Below, piece by piece: positions 9,091 through 17,523 of a stretch of 59,534 bases of DNA. A model generated the notes under the pieces. That model had not been told where the DNA came from, did no database searches, and was given only the letters and a program-made list of their open reading frames with translations. Source of the stretch: Alistipes sp. ZOR0009 (lineage in GTDB: Bacteria > Bacteroidota > Bacteroidia > Bacteroidales > ZOR0009); NCBI RefSeq assembly GCF_000798815.1, contig NZ_JTLD01000052.1:1-59534 (forward strand), in the 5' to 3' direction. Position 1 is the first letter of the stretch. Each line of letters begins with the position of its first letter. Both the position numbers and the translations under genes were made by a program.

Positions 9091-10377
9091 ATGACATTTG
9101 AACAACTAGACTTAATTCAGCCCATACTAGAGGCTTTAAAACAACAAGAATACACAACACCAACTCCCATACAGGCTCAGGCTATTCCGAAGATACTAGA
9201 TGGTAACGACCTGATAGGATGTGCGCAAACTGGCACAGGGAAAACGGCAGCCTTTAGCATCCCCATCATTCAAAAGCTCACCGAGAGTGCCGAGCATGGC
9301 AAGCGCAGAATGGTAAAGGCCCTTATCATAACGCCAACAAGGGAGCTCGCCATACAGATTGGCGAGAGCTTCGAGGCCTACGGCCGATACACCAACCTAA
9401 AGCATGCCGTTGTATTTGGAGGCGTCTCGCAGGTGCCTCAGGTTAACCTACTAAGGTCTGGGGTTGATATCCTTATTGCCACCCCGGGTCGACTACTCGA
9501 CCTCTACAATCAGGGCATCGTAAAGGTTCCTCACCTCGATTTCTTTGTCCTCGATGAGGCAGACAGAATGCTCGATATGGGTTTCATTCATGATATTAAG
9601 CGAATACTACAAATTATTCCAGCGAAACGTCAAACGCTGCTTTTTTCGGCCACCATGCCGCCCGAGATCCAAAAGTTGGCCAACGCCATGCTCCATAAGC
9701 CACAGCGGGTTGAGGTTACCCCCGTGTCCTCAACCGTAGATATCATTAAACAGCTGGTGTACTTTGTGGAGGCTAAGCAGAAGAAAGATCTGCTGGTAAC
9801 GCTACTCAACAACGAGACGGTGGAATCGGTGCTGGTATTTGCCCGCACCAAGCATGGATCCGATAAGCTCGTTAAGTCGCTGGTTAAAGAGGGTATTCGA
9901 GCCGAAGCCATTCACGGAAACAAATCGCAGAACGCCCGCCAAAATGCCCTTAACAACTTTAAGGATCGAAAAACGAAGGTTCTCATTGCCACCGACATTG
10001 CCGCCCGCGGTATTGACGTCGATCAACTTTCTCACGTTATCAACTACGAGCTACCGGAGGTTCCTGAGACCTACGTGCACCGTATTGGACGAACTGGACG
10101 TGCCGGAAATAAAGGGGTGGCCATCTCGCTGGTTGCTCCCGAAGAGGTAAAGCATCTTAACGAGATAGAGCACCTGATAAAGAAGAAGATCCGCGTGGTG
10201 TACGACCACCCGTTTGTGAGTTTGGCATCGGCACTAGGAGCCAGCAAGGCTATGGACAACGCTAAGGTTGCGCCAGCCCCAGCAAAAGGCAAAGGCTACA
10301 GGGGCAGCAAAGCCAACGGCGACTTTTTCCGAAGAAAAAAGCGAGAAGGTCAACGTTCAGCATCTAAGAAAAGATAA
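9091..10377 (+). CDS. DEAD-box ATP-dependent RNA helicase (RhlE-like)
   Basis: This 428-residue protein has the complete DEAD-box set in order: Q motif (TPTPIQAQAIP, about 24-34), motif I AQTGTGKT (about 45-52), PTRELA, TPGR, motif II DEAD (about 155), motif III SAT, VLVFARTK, motif V ATDIAARGID and motif VI HRIGRTGRAG. The C-terminus is a basic tail (KGKGYRGSK, FFRRKKREGQRSASKKR) as in RhlE-type helicases that remodel rRNA and mRNA structures. It appears monocistronic: a promoter-like box precedes it and a bidirectional terminator follows. It is cytoplasmic. Assignment to the RhlE subgroup rests on overall similarity and the basic tail. Confidence 0.95.
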   Translation: MTFEQLDLIQPILEALKQQEYTTPTPIQAQAIPKILDGNDLIGCAQTGTGKTAAFSIPIIQKLTESAEHGKRRMVKALIITPTRELAIQIGESFEAYGRYTNLKHAVVFGGVSQVPQVNLLRSGVDILIATPGRLLDLYNQGIVKVPHLDFFVLDEADRMLDMGFIHDIKRILQIIPAKRQTLLFSATMPPEIQKLANAMLHKPQRVEVTPVSSTVDIIKQLVYFVEAKQKKDLLVTLLNNETVESVLVFARTKHGSDKLVKSLVKEGIRAEAIHGNKSQNARQNALNNFKDRKTKVLIATDIAARGIDVDQLSHVINYELPEVPETYVHRIGRTGRAGNKGVAISLVAPEEVKHLNEIEHLIKKKIRVVYDHPFVSLASALGASKAMDNAKVAPAPAKGKGYRGSKANGDFFRRKKREGQRSASKKR

Positions 10378-10394
10378 TACATATGTTTAGATAT

Positions 10395-10433
10395 AAAAAA
10401 GCAGGATGGCAATTCAGGTCATCCTGCTTTTTT
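10395..10433. terminator. bidirectional Rho-independent terminator
   Basis: AAAAAAGCAGGATG (10395-10408) pairs exactly with CATCCTGCTTTTTT (10420-10433). The A and T runs on the two sides allow termination of both convergent genes, the helicase on plus and the SH3-like gene on minus. Confidence 0.9.
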
Positions 10434-10458
10434 AGCCCGTTCAACAGACCTTCCCCTC

Positions 10459-11151
10459 CTAAAAAGGACGAGTAACCGAGTAGCTCTTAAATCTCCCATT
10501 TTCTACAATCCATAAGGCGGCATAGCCTCCAGCCCCATCTCCATTTAAGGTGGATATGTAGATTCTTTTATTTTTCCAATCGTGGTAAACCTTTGTATTC
10601 TTCAGGTTCGGTTCAAACAAGTTATCAGTAGGAAGAAACACCCGTTTACGCCCATACTGAAGTACCAGCTGACCATACTGAACCTTCGGAACATTTCCGT
10701 CAGTACCCCAAATATCTTTACCGTTAATCTTGATAAGTGCTGTCATCTCGCTAAGAGAGGTTCCTCTTACAAAAAGGAGCTTATTAGACTTCGGATCAAA
10801 AGGAATTGTTGCAGCAGTCAGCACTACCGAATCGGCACTCCATGTTGCCAGCGTTTCAGTAAGGTTACTACAGGGGACTTTTGGAAGGCTATCCACCCGC
10901 TTTACCGACGAGCCCAGAATAAACCCGCTCTTGCTTAGCTTTCCCAAATCATAATCAATAGAGATCCAGCCATCCTTCTCTTCACCGAGACAATACACTA
11001 CAGCGCCGTCAACCAGCCTACCAACGCTGCTGCTACCGACACTGGCGCTACTTTTTACGTTAATGACGTCCGCCTTTTCGACAACGGCAAACTGCCCAAA
11101 TACGTGCTGCCATAGCACCAAAATCAAAATCGTTAACCCTCTTCCTTTCAT
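10459..11151 (-). CDS. exported protein with N-terminal SH3-like domain
   Basis: A 230-residue protein with a signal peptide (MKGRGLTILILVLWQHVFGQ). Residues about 21-85 resemble a bacterial SH3 domain: DVINVKSSASVGSSSVGRLVDGAVV followed by GWISIDY and SGFILGSSVK. Such domains bind peptidoglycan or other extracellular polymers. The C-terminal 140 residues are beta-rich, contain KINGKDIWGTDG and end DGAGGYAALWIVENGRF; I do not recognise the family. It is convergent with the helicase and has no operon partner. Probably periplasmic or surface-located; function unknown. Confidence 0.75.
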   Translation of the reverse strand: MKGRGLTILILVLWQHVFGQFAVVEKADVINVKSSASVGSSSVGRLVDGAVVYCLGEEKDGWISIDYDLGKLSKSGFILGSSVKRVDSLPKVPCSNLTETLATWSADSVVLTAATIPFDPKSNKLLFVRGTSLSEMTALIKINGKDIWGTDGNVPKVQYGQLVLQYGRKRVFLPTDNLFEPNLKNTKVYHDWKNKRIYISTLNGDGAGGYAALWIVENGRFKSYSVTRPF

Positions 11152-11404
11152 TCCTATATCACCATTTTACTTTGTTCAACTCAGCCTCTGCAAGATGTAA
11201 GTATAAAGATCAACCAAGTCAACCTAACACGGCAACATTAGGTTGAGTACTTTTTTTTATTTTTTTTCATTCCCCAATATCTTCATACCTAACAATAGTT
11301 ACCTTCAAGTTAGTATGTTACATCAAGTTCCCTTCTTGCACATTGCATGCTAAGATAATAAATTCGCTGCTGTATAAAGGCTGAATCACACAAAACAAAT
11401 TAAT

Positions 11405-11926
11405 ATGGAAAAAGTACTTATTGTATTTGCCCACCCTTACCACCTCAACTCTAAGTCCAACAAGGCGCTGCTAGAGGAGGTTGGTAACAACAGCGAGGTA
11501 ACCATCCACAACCTAGCACAGGCTTACCCAGACGGAAAGATTGATGTCGCCAAAGAGCAGGAGCTGCTAACCTCCTTCGACAAGATAATCCTTCAATTCC
11601 CTACATTCTGGTTTAATACGCCAGCCATTCTCAAGAGCTGGTTTGATGAGGTATTTACCTATGGATGGGCCTACGGTCCAGATGGCAACGCGCTAAAAGG
11701 TAAAAAATTCGGAATTGTAACCACCACGGGCGGTGTAGAGGATGCCTACCAAAAGAATGGAGACAAAGGCTTCTCGATAGAAGATTTTCTGAACTCCGTT
11801 ATTGTCAGCATAAAGTATGTAAACGCCGATTTTATAGGCTATGTAGTACTGCACAACGCAATGAATCCTACAGAGGAGCAGCTTAGCGTCGCTAAAAAAG
11901 AGTACAAGCAGCTAGTGCTTGGTTAA
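11405..11926 (+). CDS. NAD(P)H-dependent oxidoreductase, flavodoxin fold (KefF/MdaB-like)
   Basis: This 173-residue soluble protein starts MEKVLIVFAHPYHLNSKSN, the phosphate-binding loop of flavodoxin-like quinone reductases. It continues with IILQFPTFWFNTPAILKSWFDEVF (active-site region, about 58-80), GWAYGPDG and KFGIVTTTGG. These are hallmarks of the FMN-dependent NAD(P)H oxidoreductase family that includes the general stress protein 14 and KefF ancillary proteins. Such enzymes reduce quinones or protect from electrophiles. It stands alone on the plus strand and is followed by a repeat with a terminator-like end. Confidence 0.9.
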   Translation: MEKVLIVFAHPYHLNSKSNKALLEEVGNNSEVTIHNLAQAYPDGKIDVAKEQELLTSFDKIILQFPTFWFNTPAILKSWFDEVFTYGWAYGPDGNALKGKKFGIVTTTGGVEDAYQKNGDKGFSIEDFLNSVIVSIKYVNADFIGYVVLHNAMNPTEEQLSVAKKEYKQLVLG

Positions 11927-11948
11927 CAGGACTGAGGTAAAAAGAAAG

Positions 11949-12051
11949 AGGCTGTCTAAAAAGGAGTATCGCGCATTGCGACAAGTAACCACGTTGCAAC
12001 AAACAATGGTAACTTTTATTGATATGTGCTGCGGTACGTTCCTTACAGCCT
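11949..12051 (+). repeat. terminator-like dispersed repeat, copy 1
   Basis: The ends AGGCTGT...AAGGA and TCCTT-ACAGCCT are complementary and followed by TTTTTTATT, so the element can end transcription of the upstream oxidoreductase gene. It shares GAGGCTGT-TAAAAA, GTATC and the core AACCACGTTGCA with a second copy at 56329-56411 read on the minus strand. Confidence 0.65.
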
Positions 12052-12098
12052 TTTTTATTACCTACTACGATCTATATGATACAAAATAACAAAACCGA

Positions 12099-13925
12099 CT
12101 ATCCAACCACTATAGGCGCCTCATTGCCTACAATCAGCACCAACCTCACCCGTAAGCGATCCCCAGCAGCTTGCTGACAAACCGAGTGACATTGTCTGGC
12201 TATATTCTGATAAATAGGTTCGTCTACACTAAAAGGTATTAGATCAACAACCGCATTGGCAAGCGTTAGGTTGTTAATAGCCTCAACAACGTCTTCGGCA
12301 TACCCCAGCGATTGCGCAAAGTTTGCAAGAAAACGAGAGTTAAAGGTAACCTCACGGCTATGCGTATCGAGATGCCCTTCGGCCAGCTTAACGGCCTTCC
12401 CTAGCATTATCCCAATGGTTATCCTGTCAAAACCCTCTTCGTCGGCAATCTTAATGGTTTCTCCAACAAAATTTCCAAAATGGATGTAGGCATTGGCTGG
12501 AACACCTTCGCAGAGCGGCTTTAACGTGGACTCGCTCCGTTTTCCGGATGTAGCCACAATCTCGTTACACCCCAACGACCGAGCCACCCTTACCTGCTGG
12601 CGGATAGCCCCCATAAAGGCCTCGGCCGAATAGGGGAAAACACGTCCCGTAGTACCAAGTATCGAGATGCCACCTTCTACTCCCACCCGTCCATTAAAGG
12701 TCCGCTTTGCTAGCTCCTCTCCCTCAGGAACAAATGGCTCTACGGTAAACCCACCTGTAATAGAGTAGTGCTGCGCCATCTCCTCCACCACCTGTGCAAT
12801 CATCGTTCGTGGCACTGGGTTAATTGCTGGTTCGCCAACGGCAACCTGCAATCCAGGCAACGTTACCAAGCCAATTCCCACACCACGTTTAAATTCAACA
12901 CCTACGTCCTCCCTTCGGTAAATGGTACACCCCACCTCTTTGGCGTGAGTTACATCGGGGTCGTCGCCAGCATCTTTGATTACAGAGCAAGAAGCAACAT
13001 CATCATCCAATTTATTTGGAAAAATAGCAAACCTAGCAGGTGTGCCATCAGCCAAATAAACGGTAACATCGTTTGGAAATGCACCATCTTCCAACGCAAT
13101 AATGGAGGCCTTAACGGCTGCACAAACGCATGTGCCAGTTGTAAAACCGGGCCTTAGCTCTTCGGTAGCCAGCAGCTCTTTCTTCAGCCTTAGCAGCAGC
13201 ATCAGCAGCTCCTTACGCTCGTACACCACATAGTCGAACGCTGGTAATGATGGACGTTTCAATACCCATAACGGCACTTCTAGCTGCTGAGATACGGCAA
13301 TTTTAGCCTCTAGACCGCCGCTATAGCCGCTATCCTTTGTAAGGATAACCTGCGCATCTGTTTTCCGCACCAGCTCGATCAGCGCCTCCTCCGACTCAGG
13401 ATTGGAGTCCTGAATTATCCAACTCATGGCAATACCCGAAGCACGAGCCAGCTGCTCCGACTGAACGGTATTGAGAATGCGAAAGTAGCACCTGCGGCTA
13501 CTCCATAAATCTTTTAAAGGAACGATAGTCTGCACGCCAGTTAGGGCAAGGATTGGCTCTACACCTGACTCCAATGCAGCTTCCGCCATACCTTGCCACG
13601 AATCGAAAAAGCGTACATTGGCTAGAGCGTACTCCGGCGACCTACGCTCTACACGAACCACCTTGAGGCCTAGCAAAGCAGCCGCTTGGCTAATATTCTC
13701 GTGCAGCTGCACCGCAAAGGGATGCGCAGCATCAACCAGCAGACGGATACCATTCGCTGTACAAAACTCAACAATCTGCTGGGCATTCATTGCTCCAGCA
13801 GTATGCCTTCCGGGCACATCCTGCTGCGAACCCAGCTTGGTGGAGTAGTAAAACTCCATTTGCTGAATGTCGAGAAGCTGGGCAACCATCCTCCCTTCGG
13901 TCGTTCCTCCAAAGACTAGTATCAT
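12099..13925 (-). CDS. cbiJD: CbiJ-CbiD fusion: precorrin-6A reductase / cobalt-precorrin-5B C1-methyltransferase
   Basis: A 608-residue fusion. Residues 1 to about 240 are CbiJ/CobK (MILVFGGTTEGRMVAQLL; LLVDAAHPFA; VILTKDSGYSGG), the NAD(P)H-dependent reductase of cobalt-precorrin-6A. Residues about 255-608 are CbiD (LRPGFTTGTCVCAAVKAS; NPVPRTMI; GGISILGTTGRV; ATSGKRSE), the SAM-dependent C1-methylase acting at cobalt-precorrin-5B. The two act close together in the anaerobic corrin pathway, so the fusion is sensible. The start ATG overlaps the stop of the preceding cbiGF by 4 bp (ATGA), implying translational coupling. It is the last gene of the cobalamin unit; nothing follows on this strand until the convergent oxidoreductase gene. 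Confidence 0.95.
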   Translation of the reverse strand: MILVFGGTTEGRMVAQLLDIQQMEFYYSTKLGSQQDVPGRHTAGAMNAQQIVEFCTANGIRLLVDAAHPFAVQLHENISQAAALLGLKVVRVERRSPEYALANVRFFDSWQGMAEAALESGVEPILALTGVQTIVPLKDLWSSRRCYFRILNTVQSEQLARASGIAMSWIIQDSNPESEEALIELVRKTDAQVILTKDSGYSGGLEAKIAVSQQLEVPLWVLKRPSLPAFDYVVYERKELLMLLLRLKKELLATEELRPGFTTGTCVCAAVKASIIALEDGAFPNDVTVYLADGTPARFAIFPNKLDDDVASCSVIKDAGDDPDVTHAKEVGCTIYRREDVGVEFKRGVGIGLVTLPGLQVAVGEPAINPVPRTMIAQVVEEMAQHYSITGGFTVEPFVPEGEELAKRTFNGRVGVEGGISILGTTGRVFPYSAEAFMGAIRQQVRVARSLGCNEIVATSGKRSESTLKPLCEGVPANAYIHFGNFVGETIKIADEEGFDRITIGIMLGKAVKLAEGHLDTHSREVTFNSRFLANFAQSLGYAEDVVEAINNLTLANAVVDLIPFSVDEPIYQNIARQCHSVCQQAAGDRLRVRLVLIVGNEAPIVVG

Positions 13926-15709
13926 TTTCTAAAGGCGTGAGAAAAGTTTCTATCGTATAGCTTCGACTCGCCCTGACGGTTGTCTATAGCCTTACCAACA
14001 ACAATGAGGGTAGTCATGCTCAGATTATTCTCCTTCACCGTTTGCTCCAGCGTAGAGAGCGTACATCGGTATATCTTTTCCTCCTTCCATGTTAGCTTAT
14101 AGCATACGGCTACGGGGGTTTCGGGTGAATAATGCTCCAGCAGCTCCTGCTCTATCTTACCCGCCAAAGAGGCGCTTAGGTAGATGCACATGGTACTTTG
14201 CGAGCGAGCCAAGTTACGAAGCTGCTCGCGCTCGGGTACTGGCGTACGCCCTTCACCACGGGTAAGGATGATGGTTTGCACCTCCTCAGGTATGGTAAAC
14301 TGCGATTGTAGCGCAGCCGCTGCCGCCTGAAACGAGGACACCCCAGGCGTTATACGGTAGCTCATACCCCGCTGGTCCATTAGGCTCATCTGCTCCTGTA
14401 TGGCACCATAGATGCAGGGATCGCCCGTATGAAGGCGGACAATAAGCAGCCCTTTACGGTAGTACTCCTCCATTAAATCGACCTGCTGCTGAAGGTCCAT
14501 ATCGGCCGAACTGCGTACCAAGCAGCCTTTTTTAGCGTAGTAGGTTAGCTCCTTGGGCACCAAGCTTCCGGCATACAGAATAAGGTCGGCCACCTGAAGC
14601 AGCTCCTTTCCCCTAACGGTAACCAGCTTGGGGTCGCCTGGACCAGCCCCCACAATCTCCACAAAGCCCTTACGTTCGAACCTCCTATCGATGGCTACCG
14701 ATAGCGTAAAGTGCTTGCCGTCGACCTCGGCCTTAACCTTACCCAAAAGCAGGCTGTTTTTAGACAGATGCATGGCAACCGCCTCCGAAACGCTGCTGCA
14801 ACCCACCTCGCTCTCCACCCGCTCCGATGGATTGGGAACGTCGTAGGCGCTTAGCACCTCCTTCGTGAAGGTAGCAAACGGAACATGGCGGCTATCAGCA
14901 AAATCAATAAACGCCTGCTCCTCTTTTTTGATATCCACCGAACCAATGGAGGCTATAGAGAGCGGCGATAGGCCATTCTCCAACAGCAGCTGCTCCACCT
15001 GCTGAGCGTAAGGAGCCGACGAAATACCCTTTTGGCTGCCCGTTCCCAGATGCAAGACCTTTGGACGAAAGCAGAGCACCCGTTCGCCCAAATCTCTTAC
15101 GAAAGGGGTAACGGCAATCACCACCTCGTACTTCGCAATTTCGATTTCGCTATGATTATAAAAAACGGTGACATTGTTAGGCAGGCTATTCTCCAGCATC
15201 AGCGTACCCTCGTCGCGAACCTCGAGCAGCAGCACGGTTGGCTTACCATTTACAAAGGCTGCCATTAGGTGCGTGAGATTTCGCGTAGGCTCCAACATCC
15301 AGCCAAACTGTTTAGGGAACATATCGAGCGACCAACGCTCGGTAGTGTCGCTCACTGTAGTGAGAATTGGCGTTGCACCTAGCAGTCTGGCCAGCTCTTG
15401 CGCCAAGTCGTTGGCACCACCCACATGTCCCGAAATAACAGGCTGCACGTAGCGTCCATTTACGTCTATGTTGACTATTGCAGGATCGCTCTTCTTGCTT
15501 CGAAGCGAGGGGGCAATCGCCCTTACGCATATCCCCAACGAGCCGATGTAGACAATGGCGCTATACTTGGCAAACAGCTGCTCGGCCAATGCGGCAGCAC
15601 CATGCACCTCTACGGTACTAGGGGTATATAAATCGGCAGCAAAGCCTTGCTCCACCAGCTTTTGTGCTAGTGCCGCCCCTGCCTCCGAATAGGTTACTAT
15701 TGCGTTCAT
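13922..15709 (-). CDS. cbiGF: CbiG-CbiF fusion: cobalt-precorrin-5A hydrolase / cobalt-precorrin-4 C11-methyltransferase
   Basis: A fusion of 595 residues. The N-terminal 345 residues are CbiG: YIGSLGICVRAIAP and PVISGHVGGANDLA in the first part, LHLGTGSQKGIS and the CbiG C-domain (IASIGSVDIKKEE, PFATFTKEVL) in the second. CbiG opens the ring-A delta-lactone. Residues about 347-575 are CbiF, a tetrapyrrole methylase with the SAM loops VEIVGAGPGDPKLVTVRG, LHTGDPCIYGA and ITPGVSSFQAAAA. Both act on consecutive intermediates. The protein is cytoplasmic. Downstream it overlaps cbiJD by 4 bp; upstream a 140-bp repeat block separates it from cbiET. Confidence 0.96.
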   Translation of the reverse strand: MNAIVTYSEAGAALAQKLVEQGFAADLYTPSTVEVHGAAALAEQLFAKYSAIVYIGSLGICVRAIAPSLRSKKSDPAIVNIDVNGRYVQPVISGHVGGANDLAQELARLLGATPILTTVSDTTERWSLDMFPKQFGWMLEPTRNLTHLMAAFVNGKPTVLLLEVRDEGTLMLENSLPNNVTVFYNHSEIEIAKYEVVIAVTPFVRDLGERVLCFRPKVLHLGTGSQKGISSAPYAQQVEQLLLENGLSPLSIASIGSVDIKKEEQAFIDFADSRHVPFATFTKEVLSAYDVPNPSERVESEVGCSSVSEAVAMHLSKNSLLLGKVKAEVDGKHFTLSVAIDRRFERKGFVEIVGAGPGDPKLVTVRGKELLQVADLILYAGSLVPKELTYYAKKGCLVRSSADMDLQQQVDLMEEYYRKGLLIVRLHTGDPCIYGAIQEQMSLMDQRGMSYRITPGVSSFQAAAAALQSQFTIPEEVQTIILTRGEGRTPVPEREQLRNLARSQSTMCIYLSASLAGKIEQELLEHYSPETPVAVCYKLTWKEEKIYRCTLSTLEQTVKENNLSMTTLIVVGKAIDNRQGESKLYDRNFSHAFRK

Positions 15710-15849
15710 TTTATCTTTTTTATTAGTATTGCGATATGAGATGTGAGATGTGAGATGTGCGATATGAGATGTGCGATATGAGATGTGCGATAGCCATTCT
15801 TTTAACTTCTCTGACTTCTCTAAGTTCTCTATATTCTGTCCATCTCCGT
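15710..15849 (-). repeat. composite low-complexity block between cbiET and cbiGF
   Basis: Read on the minus strand, the cbiET stop is followed by 'gaagttaaacgg'-type units, then several 'catctcatatcgca' units, then the cbiGF start region. This is a short version of the composite repeat filling the other gaps of this operon (parts c' and b', with part a' missing). Confidence 0.7.
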
Positions 15850-17046
15850 TTAACTTCCGTTTAACTTCTTAGAAACCACCACCACCGTTATAGCATTGTG
15901 CTCGTCTACCTTTATGGTTGATGAGGCTTGCTGCTGGTAGCCATTCGACTCAGCCCAAGCGGCAAACTGCCCAAGGCTGGTATCGCTTACGGCATTAAAG
16001 CCTATAATGCCTCCATCAGCAAGTACGGTGTTAACCTTGTCGAGTAGCAGCTCCATCTTTCCTCCATAGCCGCCTAGGAACACCGCATCGGGTTTTGGAA
16101 TTGCGCTGATATCTGCACCTCCAAAATCGCCACCATGGTAGGTAAGCGGTGCGCCAAACTTGCGGGCGTTGGCGGCAACAATGGCTGCACTCTCCTCACG
16201 CACCTCAAAGGAGTGGACGTCGAGCAGAGGGTTCATCAGCTTAGCCTCGATGGAGATGCTGCCCGTACAGGCACCAACGTCCCAAAGCACGCTACGGTTA
16301 CGGATATCCATTGCCGCCAGCGATGCCAGCCTAACGGCCATCTTGGTCATCATCTTTGGCCGACCTTCGAGCGTTTGAAACTCGGCATCGGGAATACCCT
16401 GACGAATGGGGCGTGTGGCATCCTGCTGCAGGTACAAGCAGTTGGGGTGGATAAAATCAGCCGTTAAAGCCTCCTCCAACGATAGCTCTCTAACCCGTTC
16501 TTCGCTACCACCAAGCTTTTCGCCCAGAAACATCGTGTAGTTGGCGTAACCAAAAGTAAGCATCCGCTGGGCAATGGTACTAGGCGTTTTTACCTTATCG
16601 GTAAGCACGGCAATCAGCTTTTGATTATCAACTAAAGCCTTATCCAACGCCTGCCACGGCCTGCCTGTAAGCGTTACCACCGAGGCTGTTCCGTAGGGTA
16701 GCAGCAGCCTATGCGCCAGCAGCTGCAGCGAGTTAAAGGTTGGAAATACCTCTACGGTTGCATCAGGAAACTCCCTACGCAGCGTATTTCCAATGCCAAA
16801 GAAAAGAGGATCGCCAGAGGCAAACACCACCCATGCGCCATCACGTTCCCTCATCTTCTGAAGGAATGGAGCCAGCGGAACGGTTATGTTTGTCCAAGAG
16901 GCGTTGGCTGGAAGCTGCGCCTCTACCAGCTCGCGATGCCGCTCGCCTCCGGCAAAGCGTACGCCATCGCCCACTAGCCGCTCCTTTACCTCGCTGCTAA
17001 AAATGGGCGTATTCTCGTCTGATATTCCTATGATGGTTAGATGCAT
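15850..17046 (-). CDS. cbiET: CbiE-CbiT: cobalt-precorrin-7 C5-methyltransferase / cobalt-precorrin-6B C15-methyltransferase (decarboxylating)
   Basis: A 398-residue fusion, the counterpart of CobL. Start chosen at MHLTIIGISDENTPIF (17046), the conserved N-terminus of CbiE; an upstream ATG would add 16 residues encoded within repeat sequence. Residues 1 to about 205 are CbiE (VVFASGDPLFFGIGNTL is the methylase loop). Residues about 215-398 are CbiT, a Rossmann SAM methyltransferase (DVGACTGSISIEAKLMNP; VFLGGYGGKMEL). It methylates C5 and C15 and removes the acetate carboxyl at C12. Same strand and order as the rest of the cbi unit. Confidence 0.95.
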   Translation of the reverse strand: MHLTIIGISDENTPIFSSEVKERLVGDGVRFAGGERHRELVEAQLPANASWTNITVPLAPFLQKMRERDGAWVVFASGDPLFFGIGNTLRREFPDATVEVFPTFNSLQLLAHRLLLPYGTASVVTLTGRPWQALDKALVDNQKLIAVLTDKVKTPSTIAQRMLTFGYANYTMFLGEKLGGSEERVRELSLEEALTADFIHPNCLYLQQDATRPIRQGIPDAEFQTLEGRPKMMTKMAVRLASLAAMDIRNRSVLWDVGACTGSISIEAKLMNPLLDVHSFEVREESAAIVAANARKFGAPLTYHGGDFGGADISAIPKPDAVFLGGYGGKMELLLDKVNTVLADGGIIGFNAVSDTSLGQFAAWAESNGYQQQASSTIKVDEHNAITVVVVSKKLNGS

Positions 17047-17523
17047 GGTTCTATTTTTAGTATCACGAAAAATACAAATTAAACACAGAAACACGGAGAC
17101 ACAGAGGGAACAGGGATTTAGATGTGAGATATGAGATATGAGATATGCGATGTGAGATGTGAGATGTGCGATGTGAGATGTGCGATATGAGATATGAGAT
17201 GTGAGATAGCCATTCTTTAAACTTCTTTGACTTCTATAACTTCTTTACTTCTCTGTCTTCTCTGAATTCTCTAACTTCTTCTAACTTCTTCTAACTTCCG
17301 CATACCTTCGTTTAACTTCCGTATAACTTCTGTCTACCTCCGTTTAACTTCCTCTTCCGAGTTTCTCATCAGCGTCCATCCCCCTGCCCCCTTATCCAAG
17401 GGGGACTGGCGTTTAATAACCGCTGTGCTTATCCTGTAACTTCTTCTAACTTCCGCATATCTCCGTTTAACTTCCGTATAACTTCTGTCTACCTCCGTAT
17501 AACTTCTGTATTCTCTTCTGCCA
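17047..17523 (-). repeat. composite low-complexity block between cbiHC and cbiET
   Basis: This 477-bp gap contains no gene. On the minus strand it reads: many 'gaagttaNacgg' units, interrupted by an insert with 'tcccccttggataaggggg' (an inverted repeat); then more such units; then about ten 'catctcatatcgca' units; then the unit 'ccctctgtgtctccgtgttt' immediately before cbiET. The insert around 17360-17440 is related to 8846-8915. Confidence 0.75.

Noticed and set aside
14628-14846. Numerous antisense frames inside the cbi genes
   Set aside because: The cbi genes are GC-rich, which leaves long open antisense frames; none has motifs or start signals.
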